From positions 1,016-35,297 of the forward strand of contig JAAAUF010000408.1 of the NCBI GenBank assembly GCA_015499985.1: a stretch of 34,282 nt of DNA. Direction: 5' to 3'. The notes under the pieces are model-generated. The model was not told the DNA's origin, did not search any database, and saw nothing but the letters and a program-made list of their open reading frames with translations. Positions 32,901 through 34,282 of this stretch are shown here, in pieces. Numbering within the stretch: position 1 is the stretch's first letter; each line of letters starts with the position of its first letter. The position numbers and the translations under genes are program-made. Origin of the DNA: Haplosporangium gracile (Eukaryota; Mortierellomycota; Mortierellomycetes; Mortierellales; Mortierellaceae).

Positions 32901-34282
32901 CACGATACCCGACGGCAAAGATCAAGGGCGTAGGAGAAGGTGATGCTGCCAAGCACGAGTCGACAACATTGGCCGAGAAACGCCACCAGGACGAAGACTC
33001 TGTTAACCCCAAGGCTACAAAACAGACCAAAGTCTCTAAGTCGACCAAGACGAGTCGTACAGCACAAGTACAAAGGCCAACAGAGGACGATACTACGGTG
33101 ACAGCAAGTCAGAGCCCAAAGGAGCCCACCTCATCCCCCTCGACTTCGAGTACCGGAGGCTGCGATCAGCCAGTCCAAAGTCCAACCACATATCGCCACT
33201 CTGTTCTTCAGCAGCCTCAAGCATTGCAGCAACACGACTCTTATATCCTGCAACCGATGCAGATCCAGCGCACATCTGGCCCAGCTTCCGGGGCAACTCT
33301 TTCTGTGTCTGAAGCCGACGTGAACCGGCATCTGTTGGGCTTATATGCACAGCAAAATCAACAGCAGGAGGCACTATCCAAATCACTTGACATGCTCCAG
33401 AACGCCAACATTCAGCGACAGCAACAGCAGCTTCATATGCAACAACAACAGGCTGCTCAGATGTCGTCTCTCGCATATGGGCCTCCAGGAGGATATCCCG
33501 GCTCGTTCTTGTCGGCACCTTTGATGAACAACCAACAAACGTTTTCTCAGCAAGCAGGTCCTGCGCCCATGTTTGGATTGCCGCTGGTGTATGGAAGCAA
33601 CTTTGAGGAGAGTCAGGCTCAGAGGATACAAACGGAGTCATTGGGGTCGCTTTTCGACTTTGCGTTGCCTCAGGAGGATATATCATTTTTGTCGAACTCG
33701 TTCCAGGTGACGCCGATGATGATGCAGGAGACAATGGGGTTCACAAATACGAGTAATGCTGGTGGCGTTCGAGGGTCGACAGGTGGCGTTGGTGGAGTGT
33801 CGGGTACAGGACCTCAGAGTGGAAGGATGGCGCCTGAGACAGGATCGGTAGCGGTAGCAGCAGCAACAGCAGCAGCAGCGGCGGCGGCGAGTAATTTGAG
33901 TCCAGCCATTTCGACAACATCTTCAACCACGCCGCTGGGTCGGGCATTGGATGCACAGAGTCCTCCAACAGATGCAGGCAGTCTGTTTAATATCTCTCCA
34001 GGGTTGCACTCGTTCCTGATGGCGGATGAAGCGTTTACGAGTGTGGACTCGACACCAAATAACTTGATTCGGTACTTGCAGCTGCATCACCAACAGGAGC
34101 TGCAGCAGCAGGAACTTCAGCAGCAGCAGGACATGCAACCGTTGTTAAACCAACAGAATTCTTTGATCTTTGACGACTACTATCCTTGGAGCCAGTTCTC
34201 GGCATTGCAGCAACAACAACAACAACAACAACAACCACAGCAGCAGTCTCCACTTGATCGTCTTGGTCACAGTCGAAATCTC
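29938..34282 (+). CDS. Zn2Cys6 transcription factor with fungal-specific regulator domain, 3' end outside window
   Basis: Three exons seen, 29938-30148, 30464-32192 and 32287 to the window end, give at least 1312 residues with the frame still open. A His/Asp-rich stretch (28-42) and KRKR precede the binuclear zinc cluster with cysteines 60, 63, 70, 77, 80 and 87 in exact C-x2-C-x6-C-x6-C-x2-C-x6-C spacing. KKRGPRQGYIELLEKRLDKM follows as linker and dimerising coiled coil. The fungal_trans domain spans roughly 225-370 (FFDSIYFQLPIIHPGTF, GGMAVRQAQELGLNRED, RRTFWACFMLDVLASSSSGRP), then an acidic/Ser-rich insert and a second helical part. The last 600 residues are Gln-, Ser- and Ala-rich, like activation domains. 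Such proteins are nuclear activators or repressors. The linker and fungal_trans wording recall the XlnR/Cat8-like group, but the target genes cannot be inferred. Confidence 0.92.
33848..33889 (+). repeat. Alanine-codon repeat in the Zn2Cys6 gene
   Basis: GCA/GCG codons with two GTA and one ACA encode an almost pure alanine run ending just before SNLSPA. It lies in the low-complexity C-terminal part of the regulator and is a likely site of length change between strains. Confidence 0.85.
34208..34246 (+). repeat. Glutamine-codon repeat (CAA/CAG) in the Zn2Cys6 gene
   Basis: Seven CAA codons preceded by CAG and followed by CCA and three CAG codons encode a polyglutamine run near the window end. 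Shorter CAG/CAA runs occur at 33350-33450 and 34090-34130. Together they form a Gln-rich activation-type region. Confidence 0.88.

Overview
This is nuclear DNA of a filamentous fungus. Genes carry short GT-AG introns (mostly about 100-170 nt), have long pyrimidine-rich leaders, and include fungus-typical families: a Zn2Cys6 regulator, an Atf1-type bZIP factor and wax-synthase-like MBOAT proteins. A clear MTA1-type adenine methyltransferase, a family kept in ciliates, some algae and early-diverging fungi, points to an early-diverging lineage. Mucoromycota, possibly Mortierellaceae, is my best guess; this is inference and no marker gene in the window settles it. I see no mobile element, CRISPR array, tRNA or rRNA.

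Layout. 1-2160: CT-rich upstream and leader DNA. 2161-4272 (+): Atf1-type stress bZIP factor. 4694-7854 (-): PRP4 spliceosomal kinase, convergent with the bZIP gene. 8617-8869 (-): a probable 61-residue membrane protein split by one small intron, easily missed by gene callers. 9982-17480: a lipid block with three wax-synthase-like MBOAT genes. The first (+) is followed by the MTA1-type methyltransferase (+), which converges on two tandemly duplicated MBOAT genes (-). 18095-18935 (+): HAD-superfamily sugar/glycerol phosphatase. 19389-26196 (-): a 2125-residue helical-repeat protein of unknown function in five exons. 26912-27696 (+): TMEM234-like membrane protein. 27860-28966 (+): PPIL1-type spliceosomal cyclophilin, with one GC-AG intron. 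29938 to the window end (+): a very long Zn2Cys6 transcription factor cut off by the window edge.

Working together. There is no obvious metabolic cluster apart from the MBOAT group. Two genes act in the spliceosome (PRP4 kinase, PPIL1) and two are transcription factors, but shared regulation cannot be shown from sequence. The most notable items are the MTA1 gene nested inside the MBOAT array, the recent-looking tandem MBOAT duplication that carried its promoter with it, the small membrane-protein gene, and the orphan giant protein. All exon coordinates were read by hand from splice consensus and reading phase; they are not backed by transcripts.
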